Notes: generated by a model from the letters alone, not told the origin. A stretch of 64,000 nt of DNA from Chelonoidis abingdonii (GCF_003597395.2 NC_133777.1:62701487-62765486), one strand, 5' to 3'; counted from the stretch's first letter, positions 21,530 through 33,826 are shown. Numbers and translations: made by a program.

Positions 21530-22018
21530 CCTAAAGTAAGAAAAGTCTCTGCTGGCTTTGTGAGATTTAAACTCTTGTCCTAGGAAGATTATGCACTTTG
21601 GAAAGGTGGTTTTGAATTACAGGCAAGACTGATTTCTCCAGTTACACAACTGCTTCAGATCACTGGAGTCCCAAAGTGAATAAACAAGATAAGAAATCTG
21701 CTCAGGATAGGAACTACGCTGATGAAAGCCCACAGGATGAAGGATAAAAAGTTTCAGAATTTTCCATTATACAGTCAGGACAAGCAACCATCTTTCCTCC
21801 TTGCATGCCTGTACTGGACTTCACTCTGCACTCCTTACACAGGTAGAGGGAGATCTTATTTTGCATGTTCCTATTCAAAACAGAAGGTTCAGATAACACT
21901 GGAGGTGGTGTTGAGGCCACTAAGTGTCACTAAGCATTATTCTAAGTAATTTTAAAAGGTAAAGGCTATAAGAATATGGAGTTTTCCCTTAGGCCTCTCA
22001 TGAGCAAAAGTCCGTCCA
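21530..22018. other. Intergenic, no recognised gene
   Basis: No gene, RNA or repeat was recognised in this stretch. Confidence 0.4.
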
Positions 22019-22507
22019 TGTTAAACTCTAATTGACCTAGCAGGCCAATAAATAAACAAAAGGTCAGGTGTCCGGAGCCTTATCAGTTGTAAGGCTGCTC
22101 AAACTGGTATGGAGCAAAAATAATAAAGCCTGCACACTTTTGGTGAAGGGAGAGGAGATAATGGTTTACAAAGACAAGGTCGTAATTCACGCCAGCTTTA
22201 ATCAACTGTTCAATGTAACTCTACAAGGGGGAGAGGGAGGGGGAAGAAAGACAAAGAAGTGTGGGAGAAAAGATACTGCAGCCGGACAGAAGAGGGAGGG
22301 GAAACGGGGGCTTGCTAGTCAGCAAGAAAAGTTCTCATGGATATAAAGGAACAGACTGATTGTTTTAGGTGTGCTGGATATGAGGCAGGTCAAGTCTCCC
22401 AGCACCACTTTGAGATCTCAAATAAACTCTGCTTGCTTCTCCCCCTGGTGTGTTTATTGGCGCTAAGCACGCCGGGCACGGACTACCACTGTTGTCTGCC
22501 CACAACA
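22019..22507 (+). mobile_element. Solo LTR of an endogenous retrovirus-like element
   Basis: The order of promoter and processing signals is LTR-like. GATATAAAGG near 22339 is a TATA box, CAAATAAACTC near 22418 is a polyadenylation signal, and a GC-rich U5-type segment ends CTGCCCACAACA. The left boundary is set at TGTTAAACTC (22019), giving TG...CA ends, but TGTCCGGAGC at 22069 is an alternative. I found no matching target duplication, so the ends are tentative. No viral coding region adjoins it. Confidence 0.55.
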
Positions 22508-23571
22508 GTGGGATCAGGGATGCCAGCTAGGAAAAAAAAACAGCAAGGTTCAAGGATATTACAGGAGAGGGAGTTCACTTGCGGCCTGATCCAATGTCCA
22601 TTGAAATCAATGAAAAGATTTCCATTGACCTCGATGGACTGTGAGGTCAGACTCTTGGTGCACAAGAAAAGAGAGGCCACAGGCATACAGACAGTTTAAA
22701 AAGAGGAACAGGGCTCAGGTTTTACCCCAGGCTAAGCCTTTGTCACCAGCTTTGATGCAAACAGTTAGTTTTCAAGGGAGAAGGGAATTGGGCTTTGGAA
22801 TGTCCTTGGCTTCTTCAATGCCATCTTCATCTGACAGTAGGATCTTGTAAAACATTGAGGCAAGATTCAGTTATTCCTCACTAGTTGTCACCTCAGCACT
22901 GACAAAAACAACACCGTCATTATCTCTTAAAATTAAGTGTTTATACTCAAAATATTCCTCTAATCTGAAAAGTCTGTTTAAACCTAAATCCGTCAGATGT
23001 TTATTGCAGGGAGCCAGGGATCTTTATGGTTGGGAGCCAGGGAACATGTACAAAAAACAGATTAAAACCCCCAGAAGAGTTATACAACTCAGCTCTTAAA
23101 AGCATTTGAGCTCAGAGGTGTGTCTGTGCCTGGAGATTGCTCTTTTTATTTATCATTCATGTCTTTCTCTTATGCCTCATCACGCAAACTGTGAATCCCA
23201 AGAAAATATGTGTAACCAAAGGAAGACACAAACACGTTAATAGTGTCATCGACATGGAAACTAGGAAAAGGAGGATGACAATATGTGTAATGCTTAGGGA
23301 GGAATCCATAATTGCCATCCAGTAATCAACATCAGCAGTCCAAGGAAAAGTGTTTCCAATTTTGCCCTTGCAGTGTTCCTCATACACTTAAACATCTGTC
23401 TTCCTTTTTTCACCATCAAAATTCATTTTGAAGTCTAGGTCTTGTCAGAAGTTGTGGTAGCTAGCCTGCACCTTTTGTTGTGCTCTCGTCATATTTTGCA
23501 AAATAAACAGTGTCTTTGTTTTGGGTAGGCACCTCTAAAGGATATCTACAAGAAGTGATGTTGTATCTCTT
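22508..23571. other. Intergenic, no recognised gene
   Basis: No gene was recognised. At 22575-22640 CGGCCTGATCCAATGTCCATTGAAATCAATG looks like a fragment of the GGCCTGAT miniature family. Open frames near 22337-22850 and 23137-23387 have no motifs. Confidence 0.4.
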
Positions 23572-23690
23572 CTAGACTGTAAGCTCATTGGGACAGAGAC
23601 TGTTCTGTATGTGCCAAGCACAACAGAGCCCTGATTTGGTAGTGGTCTCTAAGGCCTACTGTAATGACTGTAATAATAATGTTATACTGA
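23572..23690 (+). repeat. L2/L3-type 3' tail fragment
   Basis: AGACTGTAAGCTCATTGGGACAGAGACTGTTCTGTATG is followed by CCAAGCACAACAGAGCCCTGATT, TCTAAGGCCTACTGTAAT and TAATAATAATG. This is the full order of the amniote tail, including the TGTAAGCTC start that the copy at 20212 lacks. Confidence 0.65.
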
Positions 23691-24947
23691 AAGTTGGTAA
23701 TGGCTGCCACCAAGCGGGTAATAAATCTAAAGACAATCGCATACTTCCATTGGCTTTAGCAAGGTATCCGTCACTCTCTTCTGGTCCAAGAGAGGGAGGA
23801 AATTAAGCCTTTTCATTTAGTAAAAACAGCTGTGGACAGTGGTAGCTATTACCCTTGGCAACAGGCTACATGGCAGGCCAGAGCTAACCCAGATAAATTA
23901 ACAAATGTTTCCCTGATTGCAAACTGCAGGAGCTTGGATACAGCTGAAAGTAGCGTGAGTTGGATGCAGAAAGCTAGAAGAAGGAGCTGTGAGTATAACC
24001 CTGAGAGGAAGCAGAGACAGAGTTTTTTGGGAACAGAACACATTGGAGAGGCATACTTGAGAATTTATGACCAAGAAAACAACTGGCTGTTTTCATGAAC
24101 ACAATAGAAAAAACGAACTCTGTGTGTATATATATATATATTAATCAAGATTACACAGTGAATATACCTAACTTGTATCATCATTTTCTCAGCCTAGTGG
24201 GAAAAACCTTGAGTCCCTACATTTTGGCAAACTATTTGGGCGAAAGAGGCAACAACAATAATAGTGAATATTTTCATCAGCAAGATCTAGAATGCATAGG
24301 AAATCTGCTGTCCTAATGAGCAAAAATAGATCATTCTGAACATTTTAGTTTCAAAAGTTTATTGAATTCCCTTAGATCTACAATGGACCTTTATTAACCC
24401 TCCAGATTTTTCTTTTAATCAGAAAGTTAAATAAAAAATTAATCTACAATAATTTAATTACCAGTAGTTAAAATGCAGCCAGCCCCTGCTCCCAACACAT
24501 ACATAATTTTTAGGCACTGTTTTCCAAAGCAGAGGAAACTTATTCCTTTGAGTAAGGAACATAACTGATACTTGCATTTAATTCTACTCCAAAGCTTTTA
24601 GCAGTTTGGAGGACAGGCATCAGGCCATTTGGACTTGGGGCGGTTGTGGTATTCCACTCCACTAGAAGTTACCAGTGGATCTCAATGCTAAGCATTATGA
24701 GCCCTCTGAAAGGGGGGATGGTCCTAGCACTGAAGATAAAAAGATATATGCAGTGACTTTTTGTGGCATCTTAGGCAGCCAAATTTGGAGGAGGAGGAGG
24801 AGTAGAGAAGGGAGGTGACCCAAGCAGAGAGTTAGAAACAACAAGCTGGAAGAGAGGCAAAAAAGAGTAGGCGTCTGGACATGACAGCTGAGTGTGAGCT
24901 GTGGTAGGAAGCCCATGTTAGAACTGTGATTAGTTTTAAATATAGCT
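23691..24947. other. Intergenic with a short TA microsatellite
   Basis: No gene was recognised. A (TG)/(TA) tract lies at about 24121-24142. The open frame at 23832-24098 has no motif. Confidence 0.45.
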
Positions 24948-25640
24948 GAGGAAAATTAGGAATTTCCACCTAGTGGAAATTCTGACATTTCAACATTTGT
25001 TTTTGTTCCCAATCGGGGCGGGGGGGGGGGCAGCTGAAATTTCAAAGTTGTTTGGTATAATGGAACTTCTGAAAAAATTCAGTTAAGAAATGTTGGAAGG
25101 CTTTATCTGGACATTTTCTGAAACATTTTGGCATTACCAAAACTATTGCCTCATGGGACTTGTAGTTCTGGGGGCCTGATACTCCTATTCTCACTTTATG
25201 AGACAAGCTCTCTGGCCAGACTACAGCTCCCATGATGCAGCCAATCATGTGACATCCATGATGCAACGCAGATTTGCCTCTGGCCAAGCTCTACGTGATG
25301 CACTATGGGAAATGTAGTCCTCCAATGAGCTCAGCCCATAGATGACAATAAGAGTCTGAACTACAACTTCCATAAGGCAGTTCACTCGTATGGAAATCCA
25401 GTTTAATGTTTTACTGAACTGATTCAAAACTAAAGTTTTTGGTTCAATTCACTAAAATGACATATTCTGATTGAGGTCAAATGGACTTGAAATATTTAAT
25501 TTTGATTTTTGCCTTTGGAAAATTAAAGATTTCTGACAAAACTGAGATTTTTTTTCCCTAGTGATTTTTGAGGAAACTGATTTTTCTGATGGAAAAACAT
25601 TCCAATGGAAAATTCCCAACCAGCTCCAGTTGTAAAGATG
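24948..25640. repeat. A/T-rich miniature repeat arms flanking a motif cluster
   Basis: The left side has GGAATTTCCACCTAGTGGAAATTCTGACATTTCAAC and the right side has TGGAAAAACATTCCAATGGAAAATTCCCAACCAGCTC. They resemble the two ends of a reptile miniature family whose termini read GAGCTGGTTGAAAATTTTTC. A G run (about eleven) lies near 25020. The centre (25148-25378) is a different, GC-richer block with repeated ZNF143-like sites. Whether this is one element or an insertion into another is unclear. Confidence 0.5.
25148..25378. promoter_or_regulatory. Four ZNF143/SBS-like motifs in alternating orientation
   Basis: The vertebrate ZNF143 (Staf)/THAP11 site is ACTACAnnTCCCAnnATGC. Close matches are at 25148-25166 (-, ACTACAAGTCCCATGAGGC), 25220-25238 (+, ACTACAGCTCCCATGATGC), 25300-25318 (-, ACTACATTTCCCATAGTGC) and 25360-25378 (+, ACTACAACTTCCATAAGGC). 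A partial CATCCATGATGC lies near 25255. The third and fourth sites carry one or two changes. The block lies inside repeat-like DNA far from a gene and is probably repeat-borne. Confidence 0.6.
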
Positions 25641-26089
25641 AGGACACCAAATTAGTTCAAGATTTCTGCACTGAAGACATAAAGAACTGTACAGTGACAA
25701 TGGAGAAAAGAAATGGATGCCAGCAATAAATGAAAAGGATGGGCTCATAAGAGTTGAAGTAAAAGGATCTGAAAGAATTCCCCACATGCTGGAAGGAGCA
25801 AGCCAGATGTGAAATGCTTTGATTTTCTTTTACTGAAAGGATTCTGGGATAATGGCAAAAAAATTCCAGGATGGGAGACCATGAGAGAAAAAGTAGGTGG
25901 TCTGGAAGACATGCATGGAAAAGGTCTTGCCATTTGAAAGGGAGTAACAAGATGGTACAGAGAAGTGTAAAGTATTAATATTTGTGTTGTTATTCTGTCT
26001 GGAAAGATTACATTTGGCTTTGTATATTGTCCTATTGGTGATGCATCTCCATAGGATAGCAAAAGCAATTGATTTATACAAAATAAAAC
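25641..26089. other. Intergenic, no recognised gene
   Basis: Overlapping minus-strand open frames at 25452-26149 carry no motif. No repeat was recognised. Confidence 0.4.
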
Positions 26090-26605
26090 AGACCAGATGG
26101 GTGAGGTAATCTTTTTTATTGGACCAACTTCTGTTGGTGAGAGAGACAAGCTTTCACACTACACAGAGCTCTTCTTCAGATCTGGGAAAGGTACTAAGAG
26201 TGTCACAGCTAAATACAAGGTGGAACAGATTGTTTACCATAAGTAGTTTAATTCATATATTTGCTAGACAGTAAAAATCATGGTCTTAATCTAGACACTG
26301 GATTTATGATTATGATTTATTACAACAATCTGTAACCCACTAATCCCCCTTTTTGTCCTGTGACTGAAGAGGTATTAATGGGCTACTTCATCTCGAAGGG
26401 TCACTTAGAATAAGTGTTAACTTGTGCTAAACAATCTATTCCACCTTGTGTTTAATTGTGAGGCTAGGAGTACCTTCCCGAGACCTGAAGAAGAGCTCTA
26501 TGTAGTGTGAAAGCTTGTGTCCAACAAACAGAAGTTGGTCCAATACAAGATATTACCTTACCCACCTTGTCTCTGTAACATACTGGGACCAACATGTCTA
26601 CAAAA
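26090..26605. repeat. Penelope-type inverted terminal pair with hammerhead-like cores
   Basis: The left arm (about 26090-26190) contains TTTATTGGACCAACTTCTGT and the right arm (about 26470-26605) contains its inverse ACAGAAGTTGGTCCAATA, then TTACCCACCTTGTCTCTG. Each arm, read outward in its own direction, has CTGAAGA followed 17 bases later by GAAAGC: 26150-26179 on minus and 26485-26514 on plus. That is the CUGANGA...GAAA spacing of a hammerhead ribozyme core. Penelope-like elements are known to carry hammerhead motifs in their terminal repeats. The 280-bp spacer has no reverse transcriptase, so this is a stripped-down copy. Confidence 0.6.
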
Positions 26606-27714
26606 ACACTGAAAACAAAAAAGACTGTTTAGAATGTTTATGCTCCACATCTTCAGCATATACATTCAGACAGACAATCTAAGTTTGAAAGGATGGGAAA
26701 ATCTTTACTTTAAAAAAAACAAAAACTACTATTCATGCCAAAACACACACATACAGCCATCGCAAGGTAACAGGAAAAGGGCTGTTTCTGACGCAATAAG
26801 CTTCCTTCATTTCCAATTCTCTTTTATAGCCTTGCTATTAATTTTTCAACTTTCCTGGCATTTCACAACCAAGAAAACTGTGCTTTTTTTTAAAGCAAAT
26901 TACTCCATACTCTCATTTCAAATTAAACTTGCCTCCTTTAAAAGACTCTGTAACCAGTCTCAGAACCAGTCAAAGTCCAATGAAGTCAACAGGAATGTTG
27001 CTGGAATGAGGACTGCAAGTTGATAGGAGACATTAGGATTGTGTTTATTTTTGGGAAATCAAGATTATAATTTAATAGAACCCTTTAATTCTATATTATA
27101 TACATACTATATACACATGTTGAATGTTTTTCAGAATAGTACATTGAGCAATATCCATTCTGCTCTCTTCTAAGGTACTTTGCAACCCTCCTACAACTGA
27201 ATGAGATTTTTGATATTTTCACACACTTTCCTGATTTGTATCTAAGGACAATGACTCCAGACTGCCTAGTGCCCTTTCTGATTATCAAAAATAATTGAAA
27301 AGGTATTACTTCATATTACATTATGACAGAGGGGAAAACAAATTACTATGAAGATATTAAACTCTTTATTGGAACATGTTATGAATCATCATTTTCTGCC
27401 CTTTCCCTCCCTGCCTATATTTCTGTACACAATGTTCCTGGATTTATTTATTTGACACATTATTTTCTTGTCTTCCTTACAGGACAAGTCATGCTTAAAC
27501 TACTTCAGCGTAAACAGCAAGAGTCATATCTAACTTCTTTGACGTTGTTAAATCCAGTGTCTGATTCATGTTATGAGTTTTGCATCATGACAGTTAACAG
27601 TTTTGTTAATAGTTTTAACAAACCTGGTGAGGGTTTGAAAAATGAAAAGTCATTGTTAATTATGGACATTTGGACAATTCTTTTTTGTTGTTCGTCTACA
27701 TCAGTTTTGTCTGT
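26606..27714. other. Intergenic, no recognised gene
   Basis: AT-rich with no recognised gene. The open frame at 26634-27023 has no motif or exon signals. The 173-codon frame at 27323-27844 runs into a repeat tail and is rejected. Confidence 0.45.
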
Positions 27715-27830
27715 GTCTTTAGACTATAAGCTTTTGGGGGCAGAGACCATCTTCTATTCTGTGTATGTACAGTGCCTAACATTGAGGTCCCAATACTACT
27801 TAGAGCTTGAAATGCAAATAATAATGAAAG
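27715..27830 (+). repeat. L2/L3-type 3' tail fragment
   Basis: AGACTATAAGCTTTTGGGGGCAGAGACCATCTTCTATTCTGTGTATGTACAGTGCCTAACATTGAGGTCC and AATAATAATG follow the amniote tail order closely (GACTGTAAGCTCTTTGGGGCAGGGAC...TGTACAGCGCCTAGCAC). Confidence 0.7.
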
Positions 27831-30800
27831 AGTTTAGTAGGTAAATACATTTCTTCATATGTACAAAGGAAAATGCCGGTGTCCCAAATCTGGCAAATAT
27901 CTTCTCCTTGGTTTCCATTCAACACTATATCTTAGCACTCATTCTGGCAATGTAAAGGGGGATGGACTCTGGCTGCATCTCCCCAGCTGGGAATATTGGC
28001 AGTCCAGAGGGCATAGAACCAGCCTAATTGGATTCTACACTACCCCTATAGTGACTGGAACGGGGTTGTAGCCAGACTGCATTGTGCTTCTGCGATGTAT
28101 GGTTGGCAGAGAGTTCCTAGGTGTGATACACAATCCATTTTTGTTGTTTGTTTTTTATTTTGACATTCTCTGTGTAAATAGATCTTGTTTTACCACAGCC
28201 TGAGTAGTTTTGTAAACTTGTTTGGGAATTTCACACAGACCATACTGGAGAGGTGAAACCACCTTCTGTCCCTAAGAAGAGGCAGTGCAGGAAGAGTGTC
28301 TGGAGCCCACTCCACTTGGAATTTTCAATCCCAAAAGCACAGCACTAAGGGCCGGGGGGGAGGGGCCTTCTCTCATATGGTGTATCTCTGTAGGGGCCAT
28401 GCTCCTAATGATGGACAGGAAATGCCTAACACCCATGGAGAAGAGCAGACGAGGGGCCAGAGGTGGTATCACCATCTATAAATGACTATCACTTTTGCTT
28501 TCCTGCCCTTTGTTGGCAAGTTCCCCCCATATTTCCCATATGTGTTCTTCTTTTTCCCTTGTGATCTCTGTTCAGTTTCTAGACCTTCCTCTCTTAATTA
28601 AACAACAGGAAAAAGTCCTCCCTGTGTCAGGCCAGAACATATTTTGTTAGATATCAGTTGTTTCACAGGGAAATCTTAGACTAGAATTTTGTCATAGGCA
28701 AATCCTGTAACTTGTTCCCTGCATTCTGTGCAAGCTCAGATGTTTAACTACACAAATTTTAGATTGCTCATTTCTCAGGAAACTCATCTGAAATTGGGAT
28801 TGGTTGAGTTAAAAGTTGTGGTGACCTTGATATCTGGTTAGGGCTGGGGGAAGAGCTTTAACTTCACTTCAAATTTCATTTGCTAATTTAATTTCAAATT
28901 TTGGATAAAAATTTCCTGAATAATGGGGTGGGGTCAATTAGACAAGGCAACTCTAGTTTGCACAACCGGCACAGGCTTAATCTAAGCTAATACCATGTCA
29001 GTTATTGAGCTGCTGTTATATAACCACTTGGTACTGCTGCCGCATATAGTCTGTAAATCCTAATCATATTCATAGACGTGGGAGGTCTCAACCAGGAGCA
29101 GGGCTCCACTGTACAAATACCTGGTAAGAGATAGGCCCTGCTCCAGAGTTTACTATCTAAAAAGATAAGACAGATAAGAAAGTAAAATGTTTGAAGTGGT
29201 GTGAGAGACCTGTCATATGCACTTGTGGAGCTCACCTTGGCTTGAATCTGGAGTAAGCTGTTCCACTAGAGCCTTCCTTATCTACACTAGATGTTTGCCC
29301 AGGTGCAACTATGTTAGTGACTGGCCACTGATGGCTGTAGTTAGGGAAGTCCCCAGCAGAGCCGTCCCTAGGGTACGTCAAATCGGGGTGACCACTCTGG
29401 GCCCTGTGCTTTGGGTGACCCCGTGGGCCGCCAGTGCAATTGACCGGCACCAGACGCAGTCAGTCCTGGAAGTGAAGGGTTGGTCCCAGAAGTGATGGAT
29501 TCATCAGTCACGCCCCAGGCCCTGCACTCCCCTAGAGACAGCCCAGGTCCCCAGTATAGATAAGGCCCACTGACAGCTTTATAAATGCAGCATGGGGAAG
29601 GGGAAGGGGAAGGCAGTTCAATGAGTTGGTAATGCTATGTGAATTGAAATTCTGTTACCCCTACTGCTGGGGCAACATAGAAGGCACAACCAAGGAAGAA
29701 GTAGTAGGAAGGTAACTTAAGCCACCTCTGCATCTTCAAGATTCTGGGCTGCTCAAGGGAGGAGAAGAGATCAAAATGGCTTGTGGCATAAATGAGAGCA
29801 GTCCCAGGGTGCTGTAATTGATGGCAGCTACCTGAGACAATTTGGAACAGCCCAGAATTTCTAGGAGTGCACTCCCAGGATTTTTCCTTCTGCCTCAGCA
29901 CTCTTAGTCCTAGGACTTGTGAAAAGGCCGGCATAGAACAGTTTCTGGGAGGCTCTGTGCTGTGCCTTTAGCAGAGGAATTCTCTTTAGACCCTGTACAG
30001 CACAATTTTGGCCCCTGTACACCACTGAAGCAGCAAACAAGGGCCAGGGCCAGGAACATAATCTGTTTTCTGAAAGATTTTGCTTTTACACTGCCAGTCT
30101 AAACCCAAATCAGCAGTGTTAAAAATTTCTCACATTTTGTTTGGCTATGTGTTCTTGGCACAATCTCTTGTGGACCACAAACAGTCGCCACTTCATCTGG
30201 TACCTTTGCTGGTAGGATGAGCAGAGATGAGGGATTAGATGGACATAGAGGGGGTCCCTCTAGCTCATTGGAAGGTTAATGTGAGAGAATCTGCATTGCT
30301 GCTACCTGGCTCCCAATCCTGCAACTTTCTTGAGCACTGTATTCATTTGAGTTTGTTTTTTTAAATAAAAAATCCTTTTAAAGCCTCTTTCAGGGGTCAG
30401 GTGAAAATGGTCTGACAGCACTGTATTTGTACAGGGACATGACTGGGTTAAATAAAGCACAGGGGTTACTTTAAACCCATCGTGTGTTGTTTATTGCCAC
30501 CATTTTATTGCAGACAGTTGATAACAGTTCATTATTGGCTCTAGATACTTGAAAAAGCCGTTTCAGTGACAGCAAACAGACAGCAGGAAAACACTCCCTC
30601 TTTCTTAAAATGGGATCAAGGAAACAAGTGAGGTAGGCTGTCTTATCGTGATTGTTTGTTTGGGATCATGGCCCTGTTCCTGCAACCTGACCCATGTGGG
30701 CAAATGCCACACAGATCAGATTCCAGGATCTGAGCATTTATTTTATGTTCCAATTGAGGTGGGAAACAAATACTTTGTGTCATCTTTTAAAAAAATTAAT

Positions 30801-32557
30801 TTAAAAAAATTTATAAACAAAGGGATGGATCTTCCTCTTACTGACATCAGTTTACACTGGTATAAGGCCATAGACCCCAGTGTAATTACTCTTGATTTGT
30901 ACTGATATAAGCAAAAGGAGAATCAGGCTGTAAGTATCTGAGGAAGATAAATAGCTTTTGTTTTTCTTCAGGAAAAATACTCAGTTAAACAACTTAAAGG
31001 AGAAAAAATTCAACCAAAAGGAAATTTCAAAAGGAGCCAAATGTGAGAGAAGCAAAGACTCCAATACACCATTCTAATTGCTTTGCTTGTTTAAAAAATA
31101 TGTACCATAATTAAATAAAAATTTCTTTTGGTTACAAAGTGACTTGGTGAACGTGTCTAGGGATTTTTTTCCCTTTCAAACTTTTATTAATGACGACATC
31201 TGCAATTAAATGGTGCTGTTTTTAACATGGATGTACTTTTAATAACAAATTAGAGGCAGGCTATCAGTACTTTAATACCCATTTTTGCTATAGTTGCTAT
31301 TGTCCTTTCATCCTCCAGGGGATGAAACTTCTGAAAAGTTTGCCACATTAATAGGTTTGGTTGAGATGTCATAGGGTTTACCAGCGTGGTAAGGTAATTG
31401 GAGGTACATAGTCACCAGTGGAATTTCGCATGCATGAGGAATGTGGAACTGGCCCCCAAATTTGTGTGAAACTATGATATACTAGACTCTGCTAATCCAC
31501 TGTTACAATGGGTGAAGTGAGCCAGAGTGTATCCCCCAGAGCAGAGGGTGTTGTCATATGAGTCTTGAAAGTAGTGCATTAGTGGAATTTCAGGATATAG
31601 TATCTATAAAAAACATCTCAGGGTCCAATGAAATTTGTATCTGGGTAATCTCCACATTTTACTGTTGAAACATCAGTCCAAATGGCTGAGGGTTGTGCAA
31701 TCCCTCCCAAGGAAGCGGCCCTTCCCCTAACCGCCTCAAGAACCGTTGGCTCTGGAACTAGACATGGGATGGCTATGAGCTGAGGTCACATTCATTTGCA
31801 GTGTCATTTTAATCTGATTCTCTTGTGATAACAAACAAACATTTGTACATATAGGCCATATGGTGAGGCCCATTATTGTGTCATTCCATAACAGGCAGAG
31901 GGACAAGTACTTATTCTATGCTATTTTGTGTGGGCAATAACCTGAGAGATCTTGTGTTAAAAGTTCTCCACAAGAAGCCCTGCAGTTTTCAAAGTTACCC
32001 TGGCTGTCAACCAATTTTGATACCTTACCTGTTAAAGAATTCCGGGCTATGACTTCCACAATATTTGCCTAATCAGGATCCAGCGTGGTTTAAAATTATT
32101 GAAATATATTAAAAAATGTATTGAAATGATTAGTGAAAGCCTCACACAGTTCATACGGGGTGAAAACATGTTTAAAATACTCAAAAACTTGTATTTTAGC
32201 TTTGAATTATCCATTAAATTGTTAATAATACCCAGAAGCCTGATCTGTCTAGTGTATATTACACATCAACATTTTCCTCATTGATCATGCAAACAAACAG
32301 TGTGCAATAATCAGCCATATCTCTATTCTGGTAAAATTAGTGGGGGGAAATATTACCCCTAATTTATCTATCACCAGCAATGGTTAGTATAGCTATTACT
32401 GTGTTTCATTTTAACCCAGGCAAAGTATTTGGATGATAAATGAATGATATTTTAAATTAATTTCTTCCTAAATATTTATAGTCAAATGTGGTTTCTTAAC
32501 AAACAGCATATTTTCCTTAGTGCCAGCAGTGTGGAAAAATAGCACATAAAATCTTCA
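27831..32557. other. Long intergenic stretch, no recognised gene
   Basis: No gene was recognised over 4.7 kb. GC-richer islands lie at 28285-28485 and 29200-29520. The second contains GCAGAGCCGTCCCTAGGGTACG, which resembles a hAT-type end. Positions 30830-30935 (TTTACACTGGTATAAG ... GAGAATCAGGCTG) look like part of the GGCCTGAT miniature family. Open frames (28272-28485, 29217-29495, 29635-29934, 30648-30905) lack motifs. The rest is AT-rich. Confidence 0.45.
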
Positions 32558-32565
32558 CATCTTAC

Positions 32566-33116
32566 CAGGGCCAGCTCCAGGGACCAGCCAAGCAAGCAGA
32601 TGCTTGGGGCGGCAGATTCTAAGGGGCGGCGTTCCGTCCAATCCTAGGGTGGCATGACTGCCCTTTTTTTTCTTTTTTTTTTTGTTTGCCGCTTTGGCCG
32701 CCCTGTAGGGGGCAGCGGCGCAGAGGAGGGGAGCACCCTGCTGGGAGCCAACTGCGCACTCCATCTGCCCCAGCCAGTGCCAGGTCTGTAGCAAGCCTGG
32801 CAGCCCATGTCCTTCCCTCCCCGCCAACCGGAGTAGTGCGGAGCCCTCCCGGCAGGCGGCGCAGCAAGAGGGGCCGGGTGGTGAGCGCCCTGGCTGAAGG
32901 AAGCCCTGGCCGCCCCCCTTCTCTCTCCCTCCCACTCCCTACCCCTGCCCCCTGCTAGCCGGGGCATGCATTCCACTGCCCAGGGCACGTCTGCAGCGCA
33001 GGGAGTCCTGCTAGCAGAAAGTTTGCACCCTGGCTCCAGTCGCCCTCCAGGGTTTTTTTTTTGTTTTGTTTTGTTTTGTTTTGCTTGGGGCGACAAAAAA
33101 GCCAGAGCCGGCCCTA
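32566..33116. mobile_element. Non-autonomous hAT element with perfect 8-bp duplication
   Basis: A 551-bp element starts CAGGGCCAGCTCCAGG and ends AGCCAGAGCCGGCCCTA, which are inverted repeats; the final A replaces the expected G. It is flanked by identical CATCTTAC copies at 32558-32565 and 33117-33124, an exact hAT-type duplication. The interior is GC-rich, with poly-T at about 32664-32683, a (TTTTG)n tract near 33050-33083 and GCTTGGGGCG motifs near both ends. Overlapping open frames on both strands (32555-33096) come from composition and are not genes. The perfect duplication suggests a fairly recent insertion. Confidence 0.9.
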
Positions 33117-33124
33117 CATCTTAC

Positions 33125-33826
33125 AGGGAGGTTTTCAGGTTTATTTCAAACAAAAAGATGACAGGGTAGGAACACAAAAAAAGGTGCTCATATCTAGCAC
33201 CACTGCACTTTCCTAGCAACAATTAATATCTGTGGGATATTGCAAGCACAGCAATGAACATTGTCAACCAAGTGGATTTTCAGGAAGTGACTTCATTGTT
33301 GTCTCTTAGACTACGTGTGTTTTGTTTTATAGATTCTACATTAAATTGTTTTTTATCAAAAACTTAATAGTAAATGGCACTAGATAGATTTCAAAGGCTT
33401 CAGCTAACAACTGCACAACTAAAACGAAGCTGTGACAGTTGTGCAATATCTCTGGTATTCACCTAATAAACTCAGACCTATTGACTCCTTTGGTAAATGG
33501 TATGCAAGTTATCTTGTAAACCAAGCATGTGGCTACTTTAAATATTGCCTTGTATTTAAGTATTTACTACTTTCCTGCCCTATTCTCTTGTAAATCTGCC
33601 CTCATAAGAGTAATGGTATGAACTTAGCTTGGGCAGGATTGTAGCTCTACTAAGGCTATCATTTTTCTCCAGAAGCGAATTATCCTTTTTTGTCTATAGA
33701 TTATATAGAAAGTTATGGCTATAATTCCCACTATGCTCAGCAGTTTAGGTACAGTTATTGAGAAGCACACTGAGCACAGCACTGACTCAATTTCATTTTT
33801 GGTAAAACTCCATAATTTCAATTGAG
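33125..33826. other. Intergenic, no recognised gene
   Basis: AT-rich with no gene or repeat recognised. The minus frame at 33624-33875 has a hydrophobic run but crosses the LTR boundary at 33827 and is not supported. Confidence 0.4.

Noticed and set aside
27323..27844. 173-codon plus-strand open frame, the longest in the window by residue count
   Set aside because: Its last third reads through a recognisable L2/L3-type repeat tail, it has no domain motif, and AT-rich DNA gives such frames by chance.
32555..33096. Overlapping 82- to 150-codon frames on both strands
   Set aside because: They lie wholly within a bounded GC-rich hAT element and change frame with composition; no motif is present.
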